Shown here: positions 6,720 to 16,476 of the stretch, one piece after another | Layout of the letters: each line of letters begins with the position of its first letter | Position numbering within the stretch: the stretch's first letter is position 1 | Assembly: GCA_902791865.1 (NCBI GenBank) | Contig: CADAXK010000010.1 | Location: 1 to 64,000 of the forward strand | From: an uncultured Bacteroidia bacterium | Lineage (GTDB): Bacteria; Bacteroidota; Bacteroidia; Bacteroidales; ML635J-15 | Direction: 5' to 3' | DNA: 64,000 bases | Program-made: the position numbers and the translations under genes | The notes under the pieces: generated by a model | What the model was told of the DNA's origin: nothing | Databases searched by the model: none | Seen by the model: the letters and a program-made list of their open reading frames with translations, nothing else

Positions 6720-7538
6720 TTACTTTATAAACTCAACTTCAGTTGTTAATTCACGACGACCGCCACATCTAAGTTCAGGCGTATTGATACGAATATCGCA
6801 ATCAACAACAAAAATGTTTCCTTCTTTGGACTTAATCACATTCTCGTCATGCAAGTCGCTGAGGTATATGTCTGGTGTGGCGTATGTCCAGTTTCGTGGA
6901 TTTCGGAGTTCAAATCCCATATTGCACATATATTCTTTAATCTGTTCATCGGAAACATGTGAACCCTCAATAAATGGTTGCTCAACAACAATTTTGAATT
7001 CCCCATTTTCTGTACGACCAAATCCAAGAACATTTAATTTTGTCTCTGGGAAATAAGCATTATGAAGAGAAATACGATCGAGTGCGAGAATAGGTTGCAC
7101 AAAATAATCAAGACTTATGGTTTTAATAAGTGTTGCACCATGGTCATACACTTTTGCCTCACCTCCTTCTGCTATTTGCTCACCTAACGATTGTGACAAT
7201 GTTTTGTCCACACTATCCGTCCAGCATCCTACACACCTAGCCCAATGTTCTATGCATTCAGCTTGCTTCTTTCCGCATTCGACTTCTCCTTTGAAGTCGT
7301 TGACATAATGTGCAGATCCATTATTTGCTGCAATTTCTGCTCCCGCGAGTAAGGATGCAATGACATTCGTTGCACCTCCCTCTGCGCAGCCATACTGTTC
7401 TGCCTGTGAAAATCGTTTATATACAAGCCTTCCATTGATAAATAACTCTGCATAATGGTCAAGTTTTTGCAGACCTTCGGACGAAAATCCATCTTTGATA
7501 ATTGAATTAATCTGATTCCAAAAATCTGCGTTTGTCAT
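6720..7538 (-). CDS. Stand-alone Kinase-PolyVal-type protein kinase-like protein
   Basis: A 272-aa protein without a signal peptide. The C-terminal half shows a degenerate kinase core: a glycine-containing loop and lysine (EGGEAKVYDHGATLIKTI, about residues 124-141), a catalytic-loop-like SDLHDENVI near 228 and a metal-binding VVDCDIRIN near 245. This is the pattern of the kinase domain found in polyvalent proteins of phages and conjugative elements (PF18762). The N-terminal half (about 1-110) is cysteine-rich in its second part (VECGKKQAECIEHWARCVGC) and is not recognised. ATG at 7536-7538 is chosen over an upstream non-ATG codon because the promoter at 7560-7590 gives a leader of about 17 nt. 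No other mobile-element gene is adjacent. Confidence 0.65.
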   Translation of the reverse strand: MTNADFWNQINSIIKDGFSSEGLQKLDHYAELFINGRLVYKRFSQAEQYGCAEGGATNVIASLLAGAEIAANNGSAHYVNDFKGEVECGKKQAECIEHWARCVGCWTDSVDKTLSQSLGEQIAEGGEAKVYDHGATLIKTISLDYFVQPILALDRISLHNAYFPETKLNVLGFGRTENGEFKIVVEQPFIEGSHVSDEQIKEYMCNMGFELRNPRNWTYATPDIYLSDLHDENVIKSKEGNIFVVDCDIRINTPELRCGGRRELTTEVEFIK

Positions 7539-7559
7539 TTTTTGTGTTCTTTCGTAACG

Positions 7560-7590
7560 CAAAGGTAAACATTATTTTAGATTTTGCAAA
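7560..7590 (-). promoter_or_regulatory. Promoter of the Kinase-PolyVal gene
   Basis: On the minus strand TTTG (7587-7590) and TACCTTTG (7560-7567) are separated by 19 bases, a full match to the Bacteroidetes -33/-7 promoter. It ends 21 bases before the ATG at 7538. Confidence 0.65.
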
Positions 7591-7639
7591 AATCATCTCG
7601 TCCATAATGCAATCGTTAGGTTTTATTGCCCAAGTTTTT

Positions 7640-8332
7640 CTATGCAATCATTACCGAAATCAACCCCATAAGGTTGCCCGACATGTGGACAATAATAGCA
7701 AATGCATGATTGTCGTGTTTTTCCTGATAATAGCCAGCAATAAGTCCCAAAACAAAAGTAAAAACGAGAATTCTAACGATAAACAGCGCACTTACGCCAG
7801 ATGCGATAAGGATAAGATGAGCTGCAGCAAAAGCCAAGGCACTTATTATCACGGGAATACTTATTTTCCTGCAGAACAATTTAAATCCTTTTGCCGACAA
7901 CGGTTTTAACAGGTTTTGAAGGAAACCGCGGAAAAGGAACTCCTCGGCAACGCTTGCCAGAATGAAGTCGAAAAGCAAGAATTGCAAAACCGATGCATTT
8001 GCCATGGCAGGATGTTTTTCGGCTCCACCACTAATAATGGCTATAAGCACACCCAATGCAATATTTATCACTACAGCAGAAAGGAAGCCGAAAAGTATCG
8101 GCTTGAATATCTGTTTGATCTTTGGAAACGCAATTCGATAGCAGACCTGCTTTTTCATAACGAGTATCAAAACCACCGACATAACCAGCATCAGGGCATG
8201 TGTCGAAAACGAACTTGGAACAAAGTCCGTTTCAATATGCAAAAGGTTACCGACTATTAAAGATGTGAAATATATCAATACTGTCAATAACAACCCGATG
8301 ACTAAACGGAAAAATGAAGATTCCTTTTTCAT
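7640..8332 (-). CDS. CPBP-family intramembrane metalloprotease (CAAX protease / Abi)
   Basis: A 230-aa membrane protein with about seven hydrophobic segments. The active-site signatures of the CPBP/Rce1-like family are present: AEEFLFRGFLQNLL gives the EExxxR motif, FAAAHLI supplies the second-motif histidine, and IIVHMSGN the final histidine and asparagine. Family members cleave membrane-bound substrates such as prenylated or bacteriocin-related peptides, and many bacterial roles are unknown. The ATG at 8330-8332 (MKKESSFFRLVIG) is preferred; the frame stays open upstream without ATG support. It lies 45 bases after the CAT-like gene in the same direction, so the two probably share a transcript. 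Confidence 0.85.
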   Translation of the reverse strand: MKKESSFFRLVIGLLLTVLIYFTSLIVGNLLHIETDFVPSSFSTHALMLVMSVVLILVMKKQVCYRIAFPKIKQIFKPILFGFLSAVVINIALGVLIAIISGGAEKHPAMANASVLQFLLFDFILASVAEEFLFRGFLQNLLKPLSAKGFKLFCRKISIPVIISALAFAAAHLILIASGVSALFIVRILVFTFVLGLIAGYYQEKHDNHAFAIIVHMSGNLMGLISVMIA

Positions 8333-8377
8333 ATTATATATCTTTATTTTTTTTGAGTGAAACAATTATAAGCCTTT

Positions 8378-9001
8378 TTATTGTCCAATAGCAAAAATTT
8401 TCTTCTGCAACCTCTCCAAAAACCTAGCAGCATCTCCCCCGTCCATCTGCACATGGTGGAACTGGAAAGAAACAGGCAAAGTGGTCTTGAACATTCCCTT
8501 GCGGTACTTGCCCCACATCACCATGGGATTTAGGAACTTGTCAGTATACTGGTTGACGATGCAGTCGAGTTCGGTCTGTATCATAGCCGATGTGCCGACA
8601 ATCATATATCCATCGACGAAACTGCTCTGGCATTCCTTTGCCACTTTAGTGGTCAATTCCAGATAATCGCGGGTGAACTGCTGTAAGTCGGCAGAGTAAG
8701 GAATATCACAGGAGTTGATGCCACCCTTGCTGTTCCTCACAACCACATTTATGGCAATGCTGTCGTAACGGAAAAGTTTTCCGTTTTCTGGCAACAAAAA
8801 CAATTCCTCTGTCTCCATCGCCGCCTTGCCAATAGCCCAGCACATCAGCGTATTGAACTTTACGCCAGTCTTTTTGCTGAGTTTCATCAATCGGCTAACA
8901 TTCAAAGTTTTCACCAATGTTACCATCGGCATTGGCGCGTTCAACCACATCTCGAAGGCGTATGCCCGCTTGGTTTCCTGAGGATTAATTTCGGTTTTCA
9001 T
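8378..9001 (-). CDS. Chloramphenicol acetyltransferase-like (CAT family) protein
   Basis: A 207-aa protein of CAT length. The catalytic HHxxxDG motif is intact near the C-terminus (FQFHHVQMDGGDAARFLERL, with the catalytic His about residue 183). The N-terminal INPQETKRAYAFEMW and the VNQYTDKFLNPMVMWGKYRK region also follow the CAT fold. The family transfers acetyl from acetyl-CoA to a hydroxyl; true resistance enzymes acetylate chloramphenicol. The sequence around the motif differs from the classical HHAVCDGYH, so the substrate should not be assumed to be chloramphenicol. It lies between the zinc-ribbon and CPBP genes with gaps of 55 and 45 bases, probably one operon. Confidence 0.85.
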   Translation of the reverse strand: MKTEINPQETKRAYAFEMWLNAPMPMVTLVKTLNVSRLMKLSKKTGVKFNTLMCWAIGKAAMETEELFLLPENGKLFRYDSIAINVVVRNSKGGINSCDIPYSADLQQFTRDYLELTTKVAKECQSSFVDGYMIVGTSAMIQTELDCIVNQYTDKFLNPMVMWGKYRKGMFKTTLPVSFQFHHVQMDGGDAARFLERLQKKIFAIGQ

Positions 9002-9056
9002 TGATTGTATGATTTACTATTAGATTATTAAGAGCATCTGCCGCAGTATGCCCTTA

Positions 9057-9332
9057 TTATTTTTTCCATCGTTTTAGCATTGGGAAATACTGACGCATCA
9101 TTTGCTTGTATTCATCTTTGGTCATCGGTTTGGGCATGTTCTTGTTAACCTCATCGACAAACTGCGAACAATGCTCTATCATCTCGTCCATAGTGCAATC
9201 CTGCAGGAACTTGCCGTCCTTATAGCAATACATGCAATAATCATCGTTCTTACTGCCGTCGGCATTGGTGCCCAGCACCTGGTCGTTAAGCGGCATTCCG
9301 CAACTCTGACAAAATTTCATTTCCTGTTCCAT
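9057..9332 (-). CDS. Small zinc-ribbon protein (zf-ribbon_2)
   Basis: A 91-aa cytoplasmic protein starting MEQEMKFCQSCGMPLND. It has CxxC (CQSC) and, 23 or so residues later, CMYC, which together make a four-cysteine zinc site as in the putative zinc-ribbon family PF12674. A helical C-terminal tail follows (MTKDEYKQMMRQYFPMLKRW). Proteins of this family are common single-domain proteins of unknown function, often near methyltransferase or AraC genes. An ATG three codons upstream (9339-9341) is an alternative start. The candidate -7 element TATTTTTG at 9353-9360 (minus strand) fits either start better than a longer frame. Confidence 0.8.
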   Translation of the reverse strand: MEQEMKFCQSCGMPLNDQVLGTNADGSKNDDYCMYCYKDGKFLQDCTMDEMIEHCSQFVDEVNKNMPKPMTKDEYKQMMRQYFPMLKRWKK

Positions 9333-9352
9333 ATAAGGCATTTTTGAAATTG

Positions 9353-9360
9353 CAAAAATA
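9353..9360 (-). promoter_or_regulatory. Candidate -7 element for the zinc-ribbon / CAT-like / CPBP genes
   Basis: On the minus strand this reads TATTTTTG. A TTG at 9379-9381 lies 18 bases upstream as a weak -33 element. The rest of the 9342-9473 gap holds an isolated copy of the GAGCTAAAGGTT module at about 9429-9440. Confidence 0.4.
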
Positions 9361-9473
9361 AATGATTATTCGCATATGCAACAAAAACGATGCTCACAAT
9401 GTCGGTACAATGTTGCCGCCAAAGGCAGCGAGCTAAAGGTTACAAATCCGAAAAAACTTAATTGATGATTTTT

Positions 9474-9782
9474 TTAATCTTTTATCATACTTGACGGCAA
9501 TATTTTGTCCACGATAACAAAATCTCCATCGATATGAAAAATAACAGTAAGCTTTCGATTGCCAATAGGCATAGTCTTGGCTTTAGGATGATACAATTTA
9601 GGGGATTTATATTTGCTATCGGAAAGTATTTCAGCAAAAACGGATAATTCCTCTATTTCTTTTCGAAGTCTAGCTATATAAAGTTTTGCAGAATCAAATG
9701 TATATTGTTTGGCGACAAAATCTGACAGCTTGTTTAAGTCTGCAACAATGTCGCTGCTATACTTAATTTTGTACTCCTTCAT
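9474..9782 (-). CDS. ParE/RelE-superfamily toxin
   Basis: A 102-aa protein. MKEYKIKYSSDIVADLNKLS is the usual ParE/RelE N-terminus (a beta strand then a long helix pair with SAKLYIARLRKEIEEL). The C-terminal strands read KTMPIGNRKLTVIFHIDGD and FVIVDKILPSS, where R and the YRV/VIF-like strand correspond to the active-site region. It overlaps the antitoxin gene upstream by 20 bases, the classical TA arrangement with antitoxin first. It probably inhibits DNA gyrase or cleaves mRNA, but the subfamily cannot be fixed by eye. Confidence 0.75.
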   Translation of the reverse strand: MKEYKIKYSSDIVADLNKLSDFVAKQYTFDSAKLYIARLRKEIEELSVFAEILSDSKYKSPKLYHPKAKTMPIGNRKLTVIFHIDGDFVIVDKILPSSMIKD

Positions 9783-9966
9783 AATGACGCATCACAGCTT
9801 CTTCAAATTTATTCCAAAACTCTTCGCTAGATAGATATTCTTGTGACTTGCCCTCTGCTTTGTTTCGCAAATCGCGCTCGATAGAAGCATTCCAATATGC
9901 CTGCTCCTCTGGAGTAAGAACACCGAACTCATCGTTTTTTTCCAATGTTTTAACTAGCGCTTTCAT
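9763..9966 (-). CDS. Antitoxin of ParE/RelE-like TA pair
   Basis: A 67-aa protein starting MKALVKTLEKNDEFGVLTPE. It is highly charged and helical, with YLSSEEFWNKFEEAVMRHYE at the C-terminus, which would be the toxin-binding tail. The frame extends ten codons further upstream to a TTG (9994-9996), but that codon lies inside the -7 promoter element TATTTTTG (9994-10001, minus strand), so the ATG at 9964-9966 is preferred. No classical ribbon-helix-helix motif is obvious. The call rests mainly on size, charge and the 20-base overlap with the toxin gene. Confidence 0.65.
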   Translation of the reverse strand: MKALVKTLEKNDEFGVLTPEEQAYWNASIERDLRNKAEGKSQEYLSSEEFWNKFEEAVMRHYEGVQN

Positions 9967-10016
9967 CTTCAGTTGATGCTTCAAAATGTATTGCAAAAAT
10001 ATAACTTTTGTTTGAT

Positions 10017-10559
10017 TTAACGGAAGATATTATAATTTTTCTTTTCCAACTTCATAACTTTTACAGGTCTGTCGGCACCTATTTCAAGACTAGGGCATAG
10101 CACTTCCATGCCAGTATCAACGAATCCGCATTTTTCCATCACTCTACCCGATGCTGGATTTTCGGGAAAATAGTCGCCCCAAAGGACAGAAAAACCTTTC
10201 TCGTGGAAGCAGTAGTCAATAACCAACTGCAAAGCCTCGGTGCAAATGCCTTTTCCCCAGTAAGGACGGGCAATCCAATAGCCGACTTCGCATTGGTCAT
10301 CCGCAATTTTCAGGTTTGAGGCAGAAGCAGGAAGATAACCCACACAGCCAATGGCTTCGCCTGTCTCTTTCCATTCAACCGCCCACATGGTTTCGGCAGA
10401 AAATACAGTGCGTATAATATTCAAACTTTCCTCCATCGACTTATGCGGTGGCCATCCAGCACGAGGACCAACCTCGGGGTCGGAAGCATACTTGTATAGT
10501 GTTTCCGCATCGCTTTCGCACCAAGGTCGAAGAAGAATTCTGTTGGTATGTAAAGTCAT
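10017..10559 (-). CDS. GNAT-family N-acetyltransferase (RimJ/RimL type)
   Basis: A 180-aa enzyme. MTLHTNRILLRPWCESDAET is the RimJ/RimL-type opening. CEVGYWIARPYWGKGICTEA (about residues 96-115) contains the acetyl-CoA pyrophosphate-binding RxxWGKG motif, and ENPASGRVMEKCGF is the usual N-x-x-S-x-R-V-M-E-K-x-G-F signature. It should acetylate an N-terminal amine or small molecule with acetyl-CoA. The ATG at 10557-10559 is chosen over an upstream ATG seven codons earlier because the candidate -7 TATCTTTG (10578-10585, minus strand) leaves only a short leader. Confidence 0.9.
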   Translation of the reverse strand: MTLHTNRILLRPWCESDAETLYKYASDPEVGPRAGWPPHKSMEESLNIIRTVFSAETMWAVEWKETGEAIGCVGYLPASASNLKIADDQCEVGYWIARPYWGKGICTEALQLVIDYCFHEKGFSVLWGDYFPENPASGRVMEKCGFVDTGMEVLCPSLEIGADRPVKVMKLEKKNYNIFR

Positions 10560-10692
10560 ATAATTTGATTTTGACAACAAAGATACAATTTTTTAAAGAA
10601 CAGCATATTAGATTTACCTAATCCCAACAAATTAGTATAACAGCACTTTAAAATCGCCACAAATGATGATATTCTGGCAAATTATATGGGTA

Positions 10693-10700
10693 TACTTTTG
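10693..10700 (+). promoter_or_regulatory. Candidate -7 element for the methyltransferase / ECF S-component operon
   Basis: TACTTTTG matches TAnnTTTG and lies 69 bases before the first gene of the operon. The 210-base gap 10560-10769 otherwise shows only the GNAT promoter and AT-rich sequence. Confidence 0.4.
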
Positions 10701-10769
10701 TGTCGTAAAAAAAATGAGGTTCTAAAATTCAAAACATTTTAATAGTAATAACTTAAAATTCAAATTAAT

Positions 10770-11168
10770 ATGAACACTAACATTAGTAAAATCTCCCTCT
10801 TATGGGTAGTAGTCATGATGGGCTTCATGGCTCACATTGTCACCGATGTTCTTCCAGCATTCTGGGGTGCCAACATAGCAATGCCCGATGCTACTGGCGA
10901 AGTACAGACCGGCATGATATTCTTTATGATTTGCATATCCTTTTTCGTTCCTGCGTGCGGATTGCTTTGCATGCAATATCGACAACATAAGGCCTTGCGA
11001 ATAGCAAATCTTGTACTAGCTAGCATTATGCTACTATTCAATGTCTTTCATACAAGCGAATTGTTTATGGAATTCAATCCGGTACAACTACTCATACTCC
11101 CGACTATGATAGTATTGAGCATTTATCTGTTTGTTTTCTCGCTTCGCGCATTAAAATCAGAAAAATAA
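10770..11168 (+). CDS. Small integral membrane protein, four predicted TM segments
   Basis: A 132-aa protein with hydrophobic segments at about residues 8-30 (LLWVVVMMGFMAHIVTDVLP), 48-67 (GMIFFMICISFFVPACGLLC), 76-95 and 105-125 (LILPTMIVLSIYLFVFSLRA). There is no signal peptide and no family that I can name. It is the first gene of a three-gene operon with an O-methyltransferase and an ECF S-component-like protein (gaps of 28 and 30 bases), so its role is likely linked to the same small molecule. HIVTDVLPAFWG near the first helix resembles short DoxX/DUF-type membrane proteins but is not decisive. Confidence 0.6.
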   Translation: MNTNISKISLLWVVVMMGFMAHIVTDVLPAFWGANIAMPDATGEVQTGMIFFMICISFFVPACGLLCMQYRQHKALRIANLVLASIMLLFNVFHTSELFMEFNPVQLLILPTMIVLSIYLFVFSLRALKSEK

Positions 11169-11196
11169 CATTATGTCAAATTAATAGTTTAATAAT

Positions 11197-11976
11197 ATGG
11201 ATTTACAAATTGGTGATATTCAAGAAACTGCGTTAATAACACTGGCAATAAGAGCTAGCGAAACAGCTCGCCCCGACGCAAGAATAAAAGACTACATGGC
11301 AAAAGAAATAATTGACACCTTGCAAGTTGACGTTAGCAAATACGATCAGTTCATGTCGCACGAAGGTGTGGTCGCTCGCACTATAATGTACAGGGACAAA
11401 CTCAAAGAACTTATCGATAAATACCCCGATGCTCTTTGCGTAAATCTGGGCTGTGGCTTCGACGATAAGTTTGTACAGGTTGACAACGGAAAAATCACTT
11501 GGTTTGATGTAGATCTGTCTGATATTCTTGCTGTTCGGCGCAAAGTATATACCGACAGGGACCGTTGCGTGATGAAAGACGGAAGCGCACTTGAATCGGA
11601 TTGGACAAAAGGTCTGCCCAAGCGCTCAACCAACATAATAGTGATGGAAGGAGTGCTGGAATATTTCACAAAGGAAGAAGTGAAAACTTGCCTGAATATG
11701 CTCTGCGATTCATTCGAACACGGCTACCTGCTTGCCGAACTGCATCATCCTCTTCTTGGCAAGAACACCAAGCACCACGATGCAGTAAAATACACAAATG
11801 CCGAATTTCACTGGGGAACCAAGTCGGGCAAAGAATACCTTGAACTGGAACCGCGAATGACATTGCTTTCGGAACAAAGCTACAATGTGGAAATGAAGAA
11901 ATATTCGGTTCGTGCAAAACTATTTGCATTCTTCTTACCGCACTTAAACAATCGACTGGCTGTATTTAAATGGTAA
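11197..11976 (+). CDS. Class I SAM-dependent O-methyltransferase (leucine carboxyl methyltransferase / TcmP family)
   Basis: A 259-aa enzyme. ALCVNLGCGFDDKF (about residues 71-84) is the SAM-binding motif I of the leucine carboxyl methyltransferase superfamily (PF04072). It is followed by the acidic VDNGKITWFDVDLSD, which corresponds to the ribose-binding acidic residue, and IIVMEGVLEYFTKEEV, the usual motif after strand 4. LAELHHPLLGKNTKHHDAV carries the downstream motif. Family members methylate carboxyl or hydroxyl groups of polyketides, proteins or small acids. It sits between two membrane proteins in one operon. The substrate is unknown, but an ECF-type uptake partner suggests a vitamin-like or small organic compound. 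Confidence 0.85.
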   Translation: MDLQIGDIQETALITLAIRASETARPDARIKDYMAKEIIDTLQVDVSKYDQFMSHEGVVARTIMYRDKLKELIDKYPDALCVNLGCGFDDKFVQVDNGKITWFDVDLSDILAVRRKVYTDRDRCVMKDGSALESDWTKGLPKRSTNIIVMEGVLEYFTKEEVKTCLNMLCDSFEHGYLLAELHHPLLGKNTKHHDAVKYTNAEFHWGTKSGKEYLELEPRMTLLSEQSYNVEMKKYSVRAKLFAFFLPHLNNRLAVFKW

Positions 11977-12006
11977 TCAAAACAATAACCTTAATAAAGT
12001 AATAAT

Positions 12007-12573
12007 ATGAAGACTGTAATTAAAATTATTCTTATGATGGTCGCTTATCTTGCAATATTCATTGCAGGAGCCTCAAGCGGAATTATCCATCCAATGTGTT
12101 ATGCGTATATTGGTGCGGTTTTACCTTTCTTATGCGCATTTGTATATCTTTACACATCGACACTTATTCGCAGTTTCGGAGCTGCAACTGCTCTTAATGG
12201 ATTCATACTCGTCCTTTTCCTTTTGGGTGGCGAAACCGATCCAACTTTCATTATAGGCATTGTTGCTATAACCGCAATTTCAGAAATTATACGGCTATGC
12301 CTTAAATACGACACACTTAAAGGCATCCGTTGGAGTTTTGTGCCTTTTGCTTTTTCATTTTTCGCATACACAATCCACTGGTGGACAGACACTGATGGCT
12401 CGCTTGCTGCTGCAGTTGAAGAAATGCCGGCAGGATACGATGAGTTGATGAAACCAGTTATCGACAATATTCCAGCATTGATTATCGTATTGGTTTTGAC
12501 AATACCTATTTCTGTAATCGCAATGCGGATAGCAGAACATGCGATGAAAAAACAAACTGCGATATTGAAGTAA
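12007..12573 (+). CDS. MptD/Trep_Strep-family putative ECF transporter S component
   Basis: A 188-aa membrane protein with about five or six hydrophobic segments. The features fit the MptD (TIGR02185, Trep_Strep) group of substrate-specific ECF subunits: a short N-terminus, a GASSGIIHPMCYAYIGAVLP segment, a glycine-rich GFILVLFLLGGETDPTFIIG and a WWTD stretch before the last helices. S components bind a vitamin or metal and need the T and A energising subunits, which are not in this window. It ends only 2 bases before the convergent nucleotidyltransferase gene, with no terminator between. Family call is moderate, from pattern memory. Confidence 0.6.
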   Translation: MKTVIKIILMMVAYLAIFIAGASSGIIHPMCYAYIGAVLPFLCAFVYLYTSTLIRSFGAATALNGFILVLFLLGGETDPTFIIGIVAITAISEIIRLCLKYDTLKGIRWSFVPFAFSFFAYTIHWWTDTDGSLAAAVEEMPAGYDELMKPVIDNIPALIIVLVLTIPISVIAMRIAEHAMKKQTAILK

Positions 12574-12575
12574 AG

Positions 12576-13364
12576 CTATCTCAACACCATCTCTCTCAAC
12601 AAGGAATCCAAATCAGATGTATCTCCATTGTGACTTATTTCTGGACGAAAATCAGGAATAGTTTGCTCGAAATGTTCCGCCAATTTGTGGGCATAGTCCA
12701 CCAAATCGGCATCTACTTCCTTGTTGTCGTTTCCTTTGCTTTGCCTTTTCAGTGCAATCAAGGCTTCAATCTTATGACGTACAACTTCGTCATCGACAGT
12801 AGCTTGCACGAGCTCTTCGAAAAGTACGGGAGGCATAGTCTTATGCTCCTCGAGCCAACGGCACGACAATATGCCTCGCAGATAATGCAGGAAACGTTTG
12901 AGAGGATTGGTGGAATCCTGCAAATAGCGTTTGTCGTGCTTGATATAAAGGCTTTCGTAATGGTACATCGTCTTGATGGGATTGAAATACATGGGTTCCA
13001 ACTTCCTCATCCGCGACAGGAAATCCTCATCGGCACGATAGATGACAGGAGAATGAAGCCATTCCATCAGCGAGGGATTTGACTTCTGGAACAGACGTAA
13101 AGTCTTGCGCAATTCCCAGCCGACCATATCAATGTTATCATCGAACATTTCTTCAATCACATCACGACCTTCGTTCACATTCAGGTACCAGTCGAGCTTG
13201 TTCACATAAACGAACCGCACATCCCAGTCACTCTCGTCGGAATAAAGTCCCCTAGCCCTGCTTCCCGACTCTATAGCCAGCAAAACCCGAACATCGTACT
13301 GCCGTTCAATCTCCTCCAAGTGGGCAATAATGACTGAATGCATATTGTTATCTTTGTGTTCCAT
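12576..13364 (-). CDS. RlaP-like nucleotidyltransferase (PF10127)
   Basis: A 262-aa protein from the ATG at 13362-13364 (MEHKDNNMHSVIIAHLEEIE). The DNA polymerase beta-like nucleotidyltransferase site is ESGSRARGLYSDESDWDVRF (GSRA then DWDVR), with the two metal-binding aspartates of the family. LMEWLHSPVIY and the PLKRFLHYLRGILSCRWLE segment also fit the RlaP/YcgL predicted nucleotidyltransferase family. Members of this family are linked to RNA repair or are of unknown function; nucleotidyl transfer to a nucleic acid or protein is expected. The frame is open further upstream, but that would overlap the upstream gene by 8 bases. Confidence 0.8.
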   Translation of the reverse strand: MEHKDNNMHSVIIAHLEEIERQYDVRVLLAIESGSRARGLYSDESDWDVRFVYVNKLDWYLNVNEGRDVIEEMFDDNIDMVGWELRKTLRLFQKSNPSLMEWLHSPVIYRADEDFLSRMRKLEPMYFNPIKTMYHYESLYIKHDKRYLQDSTNPLKRFLHYLRGILSCRWLEEHKTMPPVLFEELVQATVDDEVVRHKIEALIALKRQSKGNDNKEVDADLVDYAHKLAEHFEQTIPDFRPEISHNGDTSDLDSLLREMVLR

Positions 13365-13407
13365 GTATGTAATCTGTCTGGTGGAAATTTTCCACCGATG
13401 CCCATTA

Positions 13408-14016
13408 TTAGTCAATAAACTTCATGAGTTCTGCCTTCTTAGCATCGTATTCCTCTTGGGTAATGATTTGCAAATCAAGCTTTTCTTTCCACTTCTTTAG
13501 TTCTTGGAGAGCAGCTTCGGAGGATTTCATCTTGGTTTGAACTTCACCAACAGCAATTGCCTCCTCAAAGTTGGTACAAGCCAATCCACCACGATTGAGC
13601 ACAAGATATATCTTGCATCCGCTGGTTAACTTGTTAAAAGGATCCAGAGGTACGCATTGGATTCTCTTGATGGTTGCAACACCTCCAGCACGGTTCTCCA
13701 CTCGCTCTGCCACTTCACGATTGGCAGCACTTGAAGCAGCATTGTCGGATTCATCCGTGAAAGCATTTACCCAACTGCCTGTAACATCCTTAAAATAAAG
13801 GTAATACTTCCCATTTGTCGGATATCCGTATGTAATTGTTGAACCTATTTTGTATGAAACTCCATCGGAAGCAACATATTCTGTAATGTCGCCACCAGCC
13901 TTTCGACCAGTTAAATCTCTTGCCGATTTCTGTGCTTGTATGTCCTGATATGTTACAGTTTGTGCAAAAGAGAACAAACTGCAAGTCGATAAGATAAGTA
14001 TCAAAATATTTTTCAT
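13408..14016 (-). CDS. Secreted protein with C-terminal SHOCT-like domain
   Basis: A 202-aa protein with signal peptide MKNILILILSTCSLFSFAQ (cleavage after AQ). The middle (residues about 20-150) is rich in Gly, Thr and Tyr and not recognised. The last 30 residues (LQELKKWKEKLDLQIITQEE then YDAKKAELMKFID) match the SHOCT short C-terminal domain, a helical pair found at the end of many bacterial proteins and often on membrane or extracellular proteins. It probably mediates oligomerisation. The ATG at 14014-14016 is preferred because an upstream ATG (14049) would add residues before the signal peptide. No partner is visible next to it. Confidence 0.65.
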   Translation of the reverse strand: MKNILILILSTCSLFSFAQTVTYQDIQAQKSARDLTGRKAGGDITEYVASDGVSYKIGSTITYGYPTNGKYYLYFKDVTGSWVNAFTDESDNAASSAANREVAERVENRAGGVATIKRIQCVPLDPFNKLTSGCKIYLVLNRGGLACTNFEEAIAVGEVQTKMKSSEAALQELKKWKEKLDLQIITQEEYDAKKAELMKFID

Positions 14017-14066
14017 TCCATTATGTTTTTCGCTTACAAAAATATGCAAATTTCTACAACTAAAAA

Positions 14067-16385
<2,319 letters not shown>

Positions 16386-16464
16386 TTATAGAAAAATGTG
16401 CAAACGTTCAAAAGGCAGGGGACAACTTTTAAATCTAAAAACGAATTGGCAACTTGATTTTGAC

Positions 16465-16472
16465 TATTTTTG
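16465..16472 (+). promoter_or_regulatory. Candidate -7 element directly at the glycosyltransferase start
   Basis: TATTTTTG ends four bases before the ATG at 16477, so the predicted transcript start would coincide with the start codon. Either this transcript is leaderless or the promoter is elsewhere in the GH97 5-prime region. Confidence 0.35.
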
Positions 16473-16476
16473 CAAT

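Noticed and set aside
8378..9001. Calling the CAT-like gene a chloramphenicol resistance gene
   Set aside because: The HHxxxDG motif is kept but its neighbourhood is divergent and there is no mobile element; substrate cannot be assigned.
5250..10000. A defence island made of the two TA pairs, the kinase-like gene and the CPBP protease
   Set aside because: The genes are in separate transcripts with ordinary genes between them, and no nuclease, helicase or known defence core is present.
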